64,000 nucleotides of DNA from the NCBI GenBank assembly GCA_905183005.1, contig CAJJDO010000038.1, positions 310,001 to 374,000 of the forward strand. Reading direction: 5' to 3'. The stretch is from Paramecium pentaurelia. Lineage: Eukaryota > Ciliophora > Oligohymenophorea > Peniculida > Parameciidae. Shown here piece by piece: positions 36,513 through 48,348 of the stretch (position 1 is the stretch's first letter; each line of letters starts with the position of its first letter). Position numbers and translations under genes: made by a program. The notes below the pieces were generated by a model. The model did no database searches. It had not been told where the DNA came from and saw only the letters and a list, made by a program, of their open reading frames with translations.

Positions 36513-37002
36513 ATGGATTAAGGTTTAGACCCGGCAATGTTATAAGCAGAATTAAAGAAATAAGATGAAGTATAAAACTTAAGATGTAAATTTAGTGGGC
36601 AAAAGCAATTATATTTGATGAGGATTTGAATGTGATAACTCATAAGAATTGTGCAGCTACAAAGGAGGAATTGACACCATACTTAAAAGCCTATGATGTG
36701 AGAGATAATACTATTGGAGCAGGCTTTGTATTATTAGGTGAACATTATGAAGTTCATAGATGGCATCCTCCTCTGGTTTATGGAAGAAGAGGAGATGCAG
36801 ATGTAGGAGAAGGAATCTCATTAGCAAGAGTAAAAGACTTTTTAATGAATAGGGAATTTGTAAAAAGTTGAATGGAAAGAGGGTTTATTTATTGATAACT
36901 TATGAATTGCCAATAGTGAGTGCAAGAGCTGTGCCTTAACAAATAAACTTTTATAATCAATTTATTGGTGAATTAGAGAAATTTGATATTAAGTAACAAT
37001 GA
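36513..37002 (+). CDS. profilin-like protein
   Basis: This gives 147 residues with introns of 26 and 20 nt. The 20-nt intron removes an apparent TGA at 36869 and joins REF to RVYLLITYELPIVSARAVPQ. The core WAKAIIFDEDLNVITHKNCA ... GAGFVLLGEHYEVHRWHPPL and the GR-GD-GEGISLARVKDFL segment follow the profilin strand order, including the loop before a C-terminal helix. Profilins bind actin monomers and poly-proline. Key actin contacts cannot be verified, so this is a fold-level call. Confidence 0.5.
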
Positions 37003-37172
37003 GAATGAATATTAAAATAAATTTAATAATCTGCATTCACTACATTTATATTAAAAGCTCTAAGAAGATAGATTTGATTAAAGAATTGCTTTTAATTTTC
37101 AAATTAATAATAGTATTTTTTTAAAACCAATAATAATAATATAATAATATAATGATGATTATTAATATACTC

Positions 37173-38029
37173 TCACACTAACTTAATTGTGCAACCAATA
37201 GCTTCTAATTTTGTTTTCAATTCTTCGGCATCTGCTTTCTTCATCTATTTACTTAATGTGGCTGGTAACTTTTCAACCATATCTTTAGCTTCCTTCAAAC
37301 CCAAATTGAATATTGCTCTAACATCTTTAATAATTTTGATCTTTTATGCAGCATCAATAGAATCAAGAATAACATCATAATTAGATTTCTAATAAATTAT
37401 TTAATAGATTTTACAGTGGCTTCCTTTGGTGCTTCTTTTGGAACATCTTCTTTTTTTTCCTCTTTAGCAGGAGTATTAGTAGCTGCAGCTTAAGATCCTC
37501 CTGTTCCTACACCACTTCCAAATCCTACAACTTCAGAAAATAATGTTGCTATTCCTTATTATCCTAAAGGCCATAATTTAGCTATAATTTCTTATTACTA
37601 TAACCATTGGGGATGAGCTGTTGGCCATACTCCAGGACCTGTAATTCAATTCATGAAATTACCAACTTGAACATCATCTTTAGAGATACCTAAAGAAAAC
37701 TCTTAATAATCAGGTTTATTGAGAACTTATTTCTACAAAATGTAATTCAGATATTGAAATTCATTCTCACTTAAGTATTCTATATGTTTTGCTATTAAGT
37801 TGATCTTTTTCTATTGATTGGAATCTAATTTATCATTGAAAACTCTTGGAGGCCTAAAAACAAGATTGATAAGTTCAAATTAATACATCTCTTTAGCTTA
37901 ATTTTTGAATTCATTCCATTCTCTTTGAAATGATAGATATCTTTCTTTGAAAGAGATTTTTTCAATTTTATTCAATTCAGTTTCTAATTTATTAATGGTG
38001 CTGCAACCAAACTTTACTGCTCTTTGCAT
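37173..38029 (-). CDS. mitochondrial ribosomal protein bL12m with long N-terminal extension
   Basis: This gives 268 residues with introns of 24 and 26 nt. The last 75 residues are a textbook L7/L12 C-terminal domain (KSNYDVILDSIDAAQKIKII; LGLKEAKDMVEKLPATL; DAEELKTKLEAIGCTIKLV), which recruits translation factors. It is preceded by an Ala/Glu/Lys hinge. The N-terminal 140 residues (MQRAVKFGCSTINKLE...) begin with a basic targeting-like segment and have no counterpart in bacterial L12, which is only about 120 residues in all. Confidence 0.9.
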
Positions 38030-38098
38030 CTCTAATAAATTATTAAAAATATATAAATATTTTATTTTTATGCCTATAATACTATACTTTAATGTTCA

Positions 38099-38769
38099 TC
38101 ATTTCTTAGCTACTTTCTTAGCACCCTTTTTTTAATAAAAAGTATCATCTCTTCTAAATTCAAATTCTAAATCTCTAGTTGTTAAAACTTTGTAAACATC
38201 TTTAATTGAATCAAGTCTAGATTCTAAATCTTTCTATTCACTTTCATCAAGGAATCTAATAAATCAATGATTTAATTATACATTCTATAGAATTTAGTGC
38301 CATCAACTCTGACTCTTGTTCTTCTACCTAAAATTATAGATGGACATATTAAATCTTCAAGTAATCCATCATAAACACTTGTAAGAGTTCTTGAATTTGG
38401 TCTTGTTTAAGATCTGTGTTTCTTTACCCATTTACTTTCAATTGTTCTTTTAGCAACTACTAAGATAGTTGCTTTAACTCTCTTTTCTAATTCAGGCAAT
38501 AACTTTTAGCTATGATGAATTCAAAATTATACCTAATCTTATTATAAATTGATAAGCATGGATAAGGAATAAATACTAAATAAACTTATTTCTTTGCATT
38601 AATCTTTGCTGTGAAATCAACAACTGATGATAATTTCAAATTCTTAACTTCTGTCATTGTACTTTCAATTTATGTTAATGCTGCTCCTACTTATTATTCT
38701 AAACTTGATAACTCAATATTTTTAAGTGATTATTACTTCTTTCTTTTTCCAAAATTTATTAGCTGCCAT
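38099..38769 (-). CDS. RPS7: 40S ribosomal protein S7 (eS7)
   Basis: This gives 198 residues with introns of 25, 23 and 26 nt, close to the family norm of about 194. Recognisable segments are SSVVDFTAKINAKKQVYLVF, LLPELEKRVKATILVVAKR, RPNSRTLTSVYDGLLEDLIC, IILGRRTRVRVDGTKFYRI and VYKVLTTRDLEFEF. It is a component of the small-subunit head/platform. The bL12m gene starts 69 bp downstream on the same strand. Confidence 0.95.
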
Positions 38770-38820
38770 CTTATTCAATAAATTTGATTTTATATTTAAA
38801 TCTTTTTTATAATTATTATA

Positions 38821-39349
38821 ATGCAAGTATCTGAATTGCTAGAATACGTTCCTGAATCCATATCTCTTATACTAGAACCAACTCAAAATAAAGGGGCTCT
38901 TTATCTTGGCAATATTACTTCCTTATTTAAATCTACTTAAAAATATCAAATTAAAGTACAAATCAAAAAGTATTAGTAAAGGCAGCTATCTCAATATGTG
39001 AAGATTTAGATTTAAAAGAGGTTCAACTTGAATAACATCTAAGAATTGTCTTAAATGATTTAGATAACTCAAACATCAAATAATATTTTGATTAGACAAA
39101 CTAATTCATCTAATCAAATTTAAATGTAATTTATTACCAATATTAAAGAAAGGAAATCTGTTAGTTCATTGTATGGCTGGTGTTTCTAGAAGTGCTGCTA
39201 TTGTGATTGCATATTTGATGTGGAGTTAAAAAATGACATTTTAAAATGCTCTTATTTATGTTACTAAAAAACGTGAATAGGTCTATCCTAATAAAGGATT
39301 TAGACAACAATTAATACAATATGAAGAAGAATTGAAAACTGTCAAATGA
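38821..39349 (+). CDS. dual-specificity protein phosphatase
   Basis: This gives 159 residues with introns of 26 and 23 nt. The order is typical of a minimal atypical DUSP: LYLGNITSLF near residue 30, the general-acid region LNDLDNSNIKQYF, and the P-loop LLVHCMAGVSRSAAIVIAYL with the catalytic Cys and Arg intact. It should dephosphorylate Tyr/Ser/Thr or another phosphate. The eS7 gene is divergent, with starts only 51 bp apart. Confidence 0.92.
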
Positions 39350-40470
39350 TTGTAATCAATATACAAAAAACTATTATAAAAAATGCTCAAAATAATTTAT
39401 TTTATTTTGCAATCATTTCTTTAATTCTTTTTTCACTATCAAAATGCACCTTTTTTTTAAATTATAAGTGAAAATACTAAAATGAATGGCAGAATATAAA
39501 AGTTTGTCAACTGAATTGAAAAACATCTACTTTTAAAAACTATGAATTAGAAGCCAATATTAAAGTTAATAATTACTATTCATTAGAATATAAAGCTTTA
39601 TTTGACTCCATTTTTATTATCAATCATTTCCAATAAAAAAATTAATATCAAATCTATATCATTAAGGTTTTATGAGTTATTGCTGGCTTTTATTGATATT
39701 TTATCATTTAATAAATGCATTAATACATTTGAATATTATCTAAAGAATTGTTTAGTTTATACTATTAGTATCCTAAAAATTATTAGATTTTTTCAAGAAA
39801 TCACCGATTATAATTGTTCATTCTGATATATTTCATAAAAAAGACTATTATAAAGGAAATAAAAGTTAAATAAACACCTTTATTATATTGGGATAATACC
39901 ATATATTTTTATAAATTAAAAATTAAGAATCTTAATGATACATACTCTATCAAACTCGTTTTCACGAAAATGGAAAATATTTAGGAGACAAATATTATTT
40001 GTAAACATATTCTTTTAAATTTATTTAGTTAATAATAATAAATCTCATTTTTAGATAAACAATATCATTTAATTATCTAAGTTTATTTGATATCATATAT
40101 TTATTTTTTAATATTCATAATCTTGAATAAGATAATAATATGTAATTAATTATTTTTCTATTAATATCATTAATGTATTAGAATATAGATGCTAATGAAA
40201 ACAAATACATATTTTTATAATCATAAATTATTAATTACATATTAAATAATTCTATAGTCTTAATAAAACTTTGTATATATTATTTAGAATCTAAGAATAA
40301 TATGATTAATCTATTTAAATGTTTATTTTAACTATTATTTTTATTATACTTTTAACTTTTGTTAGGATTATAAGTTTTAAACAGTTATGAATATATGATA
40401 ATTTAATTAAAATTTATATGATTAAGATTCTTGTAAAGTTTGAGATTAATTTAAACTAAAATAACTAATT
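39350..40470. other. long gene-poor stretch
   Basis: This is about 1.1 kb with no gene I can support. A 74-codon plus-strand frame at 39602-39826 is hydrophobic and AT-driven. It is among the longest empty stretches in the window. Confidence 0.5.
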
Positions 40471-40910
40471 TCATTAATGATGGAATGAGTTTGATCTCAC
40501 TTTTTAGTTGTTTTAGGCCATTTCACTTTCATTACTAGAACTCATAAACCTAAATCTCTTTTAAGGTTTGTTTTAGTATGATTTTATAGTTGTTGGAGTG
40601 TTGGAATGGTTACTTAATCGAATAATTGGACAAATAGTTTCTTCGGCATCTATATCTCTTGGGGAAGCCTAATCAGAACAAAATTTAAAGATCTATACAA
40701 TTCAAAATATCAAGTAGCTTTTCTTCTAATTGATCTAATCTTTAGCAATTGTAAATAGAGGAGTAGAAATTATAATCTCTTCTGATTAATAAATCTTTTA
40801 TAAAACTTATATTTACCTTTAATACATCCTTTTTATTCCATTGAGATTTAATTTTGTTGATATAAATCCCATAATGCAAATAAAACTTAACTTTCTAAAG
40901 AACTTGACAT
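40471..40910 (-). CDS. small hypothetical protein
   Basis: From ATG 40910 the frame reads MSSSLESQVLFALWDLYQQN and, after a 22-nt intron, DLLIRRDYNFYSSIYNCQRL. A later frame ending at TGA 40471-40473 also looks coding (SPRDIDAEETICPIIRLSNH). The junction between them needs an intron I cannot place well: a 43-nt GT...AG would keep frame but is unusually long here. No family was recognised. The gene is likely real, with an uncertain model. Confidence 0.45.
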
Positions 40911-41904
40911 ATTTTATATTTTAATATTTATATTAATTAAATCTATTGTGATACAAGCATAACTATAATAATAATCTATGTTAAATGAGTTGAGAGTCTA
41001 ATCTAAATTGGATGAATTAAATAAATTAATTTACATTAAACCAAAAATGATCATCTTATTTTAAATCCTAGAATTAAAAAACAGTTCTTAAGTATACTGT
41101 AGAATTATTACAATATATTAATTAAGTTTGAACTCAAAAATATTAGTTATTTTTTTAATTCTTGTAATTCTTTCTTTCATTTCAATTACTTTTAGAAATA
41201 TTATTAATTACTGATTTTAATATTAATAGGGGAATATCAAGATATTCTAAACTTGATTAGATGTATATTTTTATTAATTAAAAATTATTAGATTAAATTA
41301 ACTGAACTAAAGATCTCAAATGGATTTAATAAATTTTATATAATATTTAATAATAATTTATATCGTATTGATTATCAAATTAGGTTAAGATAGAATTATT
41401 TGAAATGTTTTAATAAAAAATCTGTTTGTAAAATAAATAAATATGAAAATTTATTGATTTCTACATATATAATTAATAAATCTATTTTTTTTAAATCTCA
41501 GTTTTTGTTTTTACTGAAATCATAAATTATATTCTTATTATCTTATAAATTAAATGATATTTAAGAATTAAGATAAATAATTTATGACTTTATAATTGAT
41601 AATAGTTTTCAAGAAATATTAATTTCTAATATTTTATTAAATAAATTTATATAATCATAAATCATTTAATTGTGTATATTTGAATGTTTAGATTTAGATT
41701 ATTACACTTATTCAGAGATTTTAACAAATTAAAAACTTCTGAGAAATTATAAAGATCTTATTATTTGATTTCTGTCATTGATAATTGTATTTAGAAGAAT
41801 GGAAGACAAATACAATCTAAAATGACTCTATTGAAAAAATTTAACTTCTATTTAAAAATAACATATCAATATTTATTTAAGTTAATGTTTGAGAGTAAGC
41901 AAAA
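40911..41904. other. gene-poor stretch
   Basis: This is about 1 kb between minus-strand genes, very AT-rich with frequent TGA in all frames. No feature is supported. Confidence 0.5.
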
Positions 41905-42526
41905 TCAATATTCACCATAAAAAGTTGGCTCGAGATTAGAAGAATTTGTGATGTTCTCACTTGAATTGCATGAAATGATTTCATCTTAAAATATGGAATT
42001 AACATCACTTTCTTAATCGGAATCCTACAATATTAACAAAATATATTACTGAGTCATCATCTGAATCATACAACTTATCCTATAGCTATAATGAAACCTT
42101 TCTTGTTCGACCTAAATTTTATTTAATATATATTACCTTATGCTATAGTTGTGAGATCATTGTCTGAAAATATTCTTTTTAAGTTATAAATAAAGATGGA
42201 TGGCATATTATAAGTCAAAACAACCACCATTTTTTATCCTTATATCTATAGGTATCTGTTTTCACCACATTCCCAAAATGAATTAAACCCGTCTGTGATA
42301 ATTAGTTTGAATTCAACAAGTTAATCTAGACATACAAAAAATATATACTGAGTTCAACTTCCAAAGCGAAATCACTATACCAAATAGGATACATTTCATT
42401 ATTAGTTATTAATTTAAATCCTTGTTATGGATTCCAATTCCCTAATTATGCAGAGTTTCCAACAATTCTCACCATTTAACTAAATTCTGTGGAGCATTTC
42501 ACCCTAAATAACACTTAAGCACTCAT
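41905..42526 (-). CDS. CBM20 starch-binding domain protein
   Basis: This gives 182 residues with introns of 23, 25 and 25 nt. Residues 1-90 are a CBM20 domain: VLFRVKCSTEFSQMVRIVGN, AQLGNWNPQQGFKL, MYPIWYSDFAL, VEFKLIITDGFNSFWECGEN then RYL. The two ligand-binding Trp positions (LGNW, YPIW) and the WExGxNR end are kept. There is no catalytic domain; the rest is an Asp/Ser/Glu-rich tail. Stand-alone CBM20 proteins often tether phosphatases or kinases to glycogen or starch, so a glycogen-targeting role is plausible. Confidence 0.85.
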
Positions 42527-43056
42527 TTAACAATATTTAATATTATAGATAAACTTAAATCATCCGCTATTAGTTTTGTATTAAATCATAATAAAACGTG
42601 AATCTCAAGGTTATGCGTCATTTACAAAAAAGAAAATTATTATTTTAGAATTTATATATATACATATTACTCATATAAAAAGTCTTTTTTTATATATATA
42701 AGTATTCAAATTATAGAGTAACTATTAAATAATATGATGTATATATAATAGTTTATAAGAAGATAATTTAATTTTTAAATGGTTCATATTATCTATATAA
42801 ATAATATTATTTATACTGATCATCTTTTTCTAATTTAATAATGTTTAGTTCATACTATATTAGTTATTCTAAAAAGATAATTGAATAATAAAAATCTAAC
42901 TAAAATTTTGCAATAAAATAATACAAAAAATAGAAGTTTTAAATAATCCAAATATATTTTCTAGATTAAACCTAAATATAGATTAAAAAACAATATAAAT
43001 ATATTTCTTAGCTATTAAACATTTACATTATGTTAGAAATTATTGATATAACTATA
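42527..43056. other. intergenic, AT-rich
   Basis: This is 530 bp upstream of the CBM20 gene, containing short TATA runs. No gene was seen. It should hold the CBM20 gene promoter. Confidence 0.5.
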
Positions 43057-43422
43057 TCAAACAAAAATTTTCTTAATTCTCTAAGGAGGAAATTTTATTT
43101 TAACTCTCTCTGTCTTTTCTCCCTAACCTAAAGTAGGTAACTTGAATTCAGACTTTGGTTAAACTCTTTTTTTTTTATGAACAGTTAAAACCTTATAATT
43201 TAATTACTATATTATTACAATTTATTCTCTTTTTTCACTTAGATGTTATGCATGAATTCTAGATGAAGCAATATTTGCAAATGCCTTTCGAAATAAATTA
43301 ATTTCCTATTATTACTGTTTCTTCATCATCTCAGTATAAGGATCGAAATTTTTCCTTTATTAAAATAAGTATTCTCCTTAATCAATAGTTTAATGTCTTT
43401 TTGACTTTGGAGGTATTAACAT
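43057..43422 (-). CDS. small basic hypothetical protein
   Basis: This is a single-exon frame of 121 residues: MLIPPKSKRHQTIDQGEYLF, a helical middle (LFRKAFANIASSRIHAQHL) and a basic, Pro-containing end (TVHKKKRVQPKSEFKLPTLG; FPPQRIKKIFV). Its short Pro-rich linear segments recall small ciliary proteins, but no family can be named. It is divergent with the CHAT-like gene, with starts 152 bp apart. Confidence 0.6.
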
Positions 43423-43574
43423 ATTAAAATTTAATTATAATTATTATTTTTTCCAATCTTCTTTTCATTTTCTATATTCATATACTTTATGATTTTAATT
43501 ATAATTCAGCATTTAATTAATTGAAATGCATAGTTTGTTTAACTACAGATTTTAATTATTTTTATAAAATATAA

Positions 43575-44935
43575 ATGAAAAATCCTGAATTCGTGATATT
43601 ATTAATTTTTGATGAACGCTTCAAAGAATATCATCAAACTTTCTTAAAATTTCCAATAAAAAAAGATGGCTTGAATTTTATAATTGATATTTAAAGGTTT
43701 CTATAATTTATTTTTAAAAAGCTTCAACTCACAGAAATAGAGAAGTAATAACTAAATATAGGTATTATAAAATATTAAAGATAGATTATTTTTATGATAG
43801 ATCTAAAAACTGCTTTATATAGTCTTCATATTATGTTGTAAATAATTGTTTCTAATTTCACGAAAATTTTTTTGGAGATCCAAAGATTCTAGAGATGAAG
43901 ATATATTTTTATATGTAGTATTGGAGCATTGTATAATTATATGAAGATATTAAAGTTTAAGAAGATTAAATAAAATAAGCTAAAAAATTATAAAGAGAAT
44001 TAACTGATAAACTAGAAAAATATCCTTATAAATTAAAAGAAATCGAAAATGATGTTAGAGACTTAAAAGAAGGTAATTAAAATAATAAGCATGTGTTTGA
44101 TATTGTTATATTTCATAATAATGCATAAATTTAATTCGATAATCAAATTCAAGAAGCATAATTTATTGATTATTAAAGTGAAATAAGAACTATTGAAAAT
44201 GAAATTAAGAATGCTAATAAAAAAATAAATTATTAGATCTTAAATGCTACAATAGATAATTTCCATTATGGTTTGCGTTTGAATCCATAAGTAATACACT
44301 TAATACTCAATGGAGATGTTGATGTTGAGAATTAAAGTTCATACATTGAAATATAAGATGATGAGGATGAGAATAGGATAAAGACATTAAGTAATTAAAA
44401 GTTATTTTAAATATTTAAATAACACAATAAATCACTAAAAAGATTGAAATTAATTTGCTTAAGTTCAATTGTAGCAAAACAATTTTCATTCTATTAATGG
44501 GATGAAGAAAAAACAATTGTAAGATAGATAAAGCCTTTTAATTCTGAAGATAAATATGGTAATGAATTTTGGAAATCTTTTTACAAATAGTTGATGTAAG
44601 AGAAAAGTTTTTAAGAATCATACTAAAATGCTAAAGAAAATGTAGAAGAATTATTTAAAAAAGACCCTAAGCTAAATGATTTTATAATATGTTGTTGTTA
44701 TCATGAACATTAAAAGAAATAAGATGATTCTCCCAATACGTTGGATTGTCCCAACAATCCTATGTTATATGGATATAAAAAAATTCATGAAGAACATAAG
44801 TAATGTATATGTCATTCTAATGATAATGATAATTATAATCATGACATCTCACAAAAGTTTTTTATAAAATCATGTAATGGAAAATAACTTTTAGAAATTA
44901 ATTAAGATTTGATCTAAAATGAATTGAATATATGA
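43575..44935 (+). CDS. CHAT-domain (caspase-like) protein lacking the catalytic dyad
   Basis: With two 5' introns (25 nt starting GTTT and 19 nt; tentative) it gives 438 residues. From about residue 150 the layout matches CHAT domains: DIVIFHNNAQIQFD at the first strand, NATIDNFHYGLRLNPQVIHL before the catalytic His position, LKRLKLICLSSIVAKQFSFY at the Cys position, and EFWKSFYKQLMQEKSFQESY at the family's FYxaL helix. The usual SCHG motif reads ILNGD and the SAC motif reads SSI, so both His and Cys are missing. CHAT proteases act in caspase/separase-like processing; this copy is probably non-catalytic. A Cys/His-rich stretch (ICCCYHEH; CICHSND) lies near the C-terminus. Confidence 0.65.
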
Positions 44936-44952
44936 AAAATAATAATAAAAAA

Positions 44953-45758
44953 TCAAAACAATTATGATTTAATCTTCTTATCTTGTTAATAAATTTTATT
45001 ATATTGCTAATTCAACAAGATTGAATAATTATTAACTTAAGCCTTCTATTTTGATTTACTACTATTCATTGCATCATATAGTTCTTTTTCTTATTTCTTT
45101 GTTCTTCCTTATACAGCTATTTTTATAGCTTATTGATTCTATAATTTAAGCATTTCATTCTCCTATTCCAATTATTACAATTTGAAATTTATTGAATCAT
45201 TTGGATTAAGAGTAATCATGTGTTTAAGTTCTTAAACTTCATTTTCCAAAGCTAAAATAGTATTTTCTTATTGATGTATTTTCAATTCATATGTTTATTT
45301 GATATTTTACACCTTTAATCATGATAATATAGTTATACTTCTGCATCTTTTAATCTCAAAGTTTGTAAACTCTCTTATATACATTCATCAATTGCTCTAA
45401 TAATAGATTAACAATCATCAATTGATAGATGTTATCCTGCAATGATTTTAGATAACATTTTTTGAAGTTCATTCTATAATGCTAATTCAAATGGTCTTTT
45501 TTGAATTGCAACATTAATTTAATTTGGATATTATTCTTCTTCTAAATCATCCAAGAAATTTGCTTATTGACTATAGCTTTTAAGTCTACTTTGATTACTA
45601 AATGTTGGTGCATAATTCTTGCTATAAGATGCATCAAAAGATTGATTATGTTCAGATCTAGATTTTTGTGTAACATCTTTTATAAACTTGGGACCTTTTA
45701 AAATAGAATTATTAGAAAGAATACCTGATGATTGATTGGGTGTTTTTTTCATTGACAT
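44953..45758 (-). CDS. coiled-coil protein
   Basis: This gives 259 residues from ATG 45758 with one 26-nt intron. A further in-frame ATG at 45809 would add 17 hydrophobic residues that look like 5' UTR. Residues 1-75 are polar and probably disordered (TPNQSSGILSNNSILKGPKF). The remainder is coiled coil (ELALQNELQKMLSKIIAGQH; NEVQELKHMITLNPNDSINF; QLEQENEMLKLQNQQAIKIA). It converges on the CHAT-like gene with a 17-bp gap. Confidence 0.7.
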
Positions 45759-45812
45759 TATTAAATGTAAAACTGTAATATAATAATAATATTTAAAATA
45801 ATTAATCATTAA

Positions 45813-46571
45813 TCATTTCTTCCAAATACTCTATTATAAATTGTATAAATACCATAATAGTGTTAACACATCCTTAAAATCCTTTAGGTCTATTTTCAGA
45901 ATCAATTTATAAATGTTAAACTTCATTCACTTCTGTTTCTATACATTCTGTACATTTTCGCGATAGAAAATTAAATGCCTCTTGAACTCCATCTCCTGTC
46001 TTTGCACTTCCTTAATTATTAAATGAAACCTGACTTCAAAATAAGGCAATTTGTATTTCTATGAGAATTCCTAAGCTTCTAGGAATTTAACTTATCGTTT
46101 CTAATTATTGAACATTTTGTACTTCACACAAATCTATTTTATTACCAACCAAAATAGATTAAGAGTTTGCTTTAGAACATTCTTAAACTTATTTAATCCA
46201 ATAATCACTAATACGATTAAAACTGTCTTTATCTGCAATATCAAATACCATAATGACTCCATCAGCTTTTTAAAAATAACCTTATTATTTATAAAATAGA
46301 CCTACTTTTTGTTAGACTAAAATATTTATCTTATCCAGCTGTATCCCATATGCATAATTTAATTTACTATCCTTAATGGATGAATTCTTTCTTGACTAGA
46401 TTTAAGCCAAGTGTTGGAAGATAATTATGTTAAAATGGAGCATCCTCTAAATTATATATTAAATCTTACAGTCAATGAATCTTTGTATTAAACTTGTCTT
46501 ACCAGACCCTAATCATCTTGTATATATCAAATACCTAGATTACCAATAACAATTAAATCAATTTTTATCAT
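45813..46571 (-). CDS. Rab-family small GTPase with an apparent frameshift
   Basis: Five introns (26, 23, 25, 22 and 22 nt) give a Ras-like fold. G1 is VIGNLGSGKTS, the switch region LPTLGLNLVKKEF, G3 CIWDTAGQDKYFS, G4 VGNKIDL and G5 GSAKTGDGV. Between PYFEV and SFNNQGSAKTG the sequence has extra bases (ctgac on the plus strand, 46030-46034) that shift the frame and that no ordinary intron removes. The end is acidic with no CC prenylation motif. It is either a recently damaged Rab gene or a sequence error. Confidence 0.8.
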
Positions 46572-46584
46572 ATATTTATAAAAT

Positions 46585-46926
46585 TCATTATTAACTCAAT
46601 GCTTTATATTATTCATAATATTTCTGGTCCATCTGACTAATAAAACCAGTAAGCTCATTTGTTCTATAAAATGCATGTGCAATAGAAGGAGCACCTACTG
46701 CTACAACATAGAACATCAATCTATTTGGAATCATTAATTTATATTTTCCTAATTCGTAAAATCTTGCCCATAAAAATGAAAATAATCCAACAGTGATTGA
46801 AGTTGAAAAGAATGTTTTTTGGATTGCACTATACTATTCATCATCAATAGGATCTATCAATTTTTTGGCTTAAAGAAATATGAAACACCCTGATGGATTA
46901 ACAATTTAATTATCTGACTTAGACAT
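46585..46926 (-). CDS. small membrane protein
   Basis: This is a single-exon frame of 113 residues. Two hydrophobic segments (ITVGLFSFLWARFYEL and LMFYVVAVGAPSIAHAF) flank a short basic loop, with polar ends. It might be a mitochondrial inner-membrane assembly protein, but no family was recognised. Only 13 bp separate its stop from the Rab ATG on the same strand. Confidence 0.65.
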
Positions 46927-46962
46927 TAAAATTATTGTATATTTATATTTAATAATACATTA

Positions 46963-48157
46963 TCATAAATTTGCTTTATTTCTCATTTCTATTGGTACAA
47001 ATTATTTCTTTGCAGGTCCAGTATATTCAGATACAGGTCTCATCAATTTGTTATTACTTCTTTATTCTATCAAATGTCCTCCCCAACCTGTCATTCTGGA
47101 AATCACAAAAATTGCAGTGAACATAGGAGTAGGCACCCTAAATATATAATATATAATTATACCCACATTATTTATATGCACTAGCACTATAAAAATCAAG
47201 ATTTGGATAAATCTTTTTTTCCTCAATCATTCTTTTTTCAATATGTTATGAAACAGCCAATAAAGTTGGATCTCCATTTGTAGTCTTACTTAATTATAAT
47301 GAAAAATCTTTAATAATTGGAGATCGTGGATCTTCCTTCTTATAAACTCGATGTCCAAAACCCATAATCAATTATTTACTTTAATATCTGCTATTTAAGA
47401 ATTGATCTGCTTATGATATACTTTTTAGAGGTTCCAAATATTGCATAGCTGCTTCATTTGCTCCTCCATGAAGAGGTCCTCTTAAAGTACCTATAGCTGT
47501 TGTGATTCCAGAATAAAAATCTGATAATGTACTTACAGTAACACGAGCAGCAAAAGTAGATGCAGCAAAATCATGTTCTGCATATAATATTAATGAAACA
47601 TCAAAAGTTTTGATAACTAAAGGATCTATCTCACTTTTCAGATGATATAATTTAAGAAAGTTTTCAGCAATTGAATCCTTTCCAGTATTCTCATTTATTT
47701 TTATTCCTGAATTGCTATAATGATACCAATACAATAAGGCTGGCCCAAACAATGAAATCAATCTGATACATATTTCATATTCTTAACCAGGTTTTGTTTC
47801 TGGTTCTAAAATACCTACAATAGATGCCACTGTTCTCATTATATCCATAGGATGAGATTCTTTAGGTAAAGTCTCCAAAATCTATTTCAATTTGCAAGGA
47901 ATTTATCTCTTCTACCATATATAAGTTTTCAATTCATCAAGTTATTATTAAGTAGGTAAATTACCCTTTAATAACAAATAAGTCACTTCTTCAAAACTAC
48001 ATTTGTATGCAAGATCCTAAAATTTTCTAAACTTATATCTTACATTAATATCATAACCTCTGTAATTTAATCCTATGCCACCAACTCCAACTGTTGAAAT
48101 AGCAGATTATCCAGCAACTATTCCTTGAAGTCCTCCTGCTGCTTTCTTTTCACTCAT
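46963..48157 (-). CDS. citrate synthase / 2-methylcitrate synthase
   Basis: This gives 389 residues with one 25-nt intron. Motifs: IVAGQSAISTVGVGGIGLNY, LILYAEHDFAASTFAARV, TLRGPLHGGANEAAMQYL with the first catalytic His, MGFGHRVYKKEDPRS with the second His, and YPNLDFYSASAY with the catalytic Asp. The AEHDFAASTFAARV form and short length match the bacterial-type (methyl)citrate synthase clade more than the long animal mitochondrial form. It condenses acetyl-CoA or propionyl-CoA with oxaloacetate. The two activities cannot be told apart by eye. Confidence 0.92.
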
Positions 48158-48348
48158 TTATATTAATGAGTCATTTTTTGAGTTAGTGCGTAACTATAAA
48201 TGCTTAATTAATTTATAATATAATCAATATGTATCCCTTATTTAATAAATATAAAAAACAATAAATTATTTGATGAATAATGTATATGTTAAATAAATCT
48301 ATTAGTTATGATAATAAATTCATAAGGATAGTAAAAATTTAATTTAAA

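Noticed and set aside
36869..36871. TGA taken as the stop of the profilin-like gene
   Set aside because: A 20-nt intron (GT...AG) removes it and gives a longer, protein-like C-terminus with a whole number of codons.
39602..39826. 74-codon plus-strand frame
   Set aside because: Its composition is that of AT-rich noncoding DNA, with no partner exon or domain.
41888..42620. Plus-strand frames that looked coding (SPQKVGSRLEEFVMFS and others)
   Set aside because: The minus strand encodes a complete CBM20 protein with consistent introns. The plus frames have TGAs with no possible intron.
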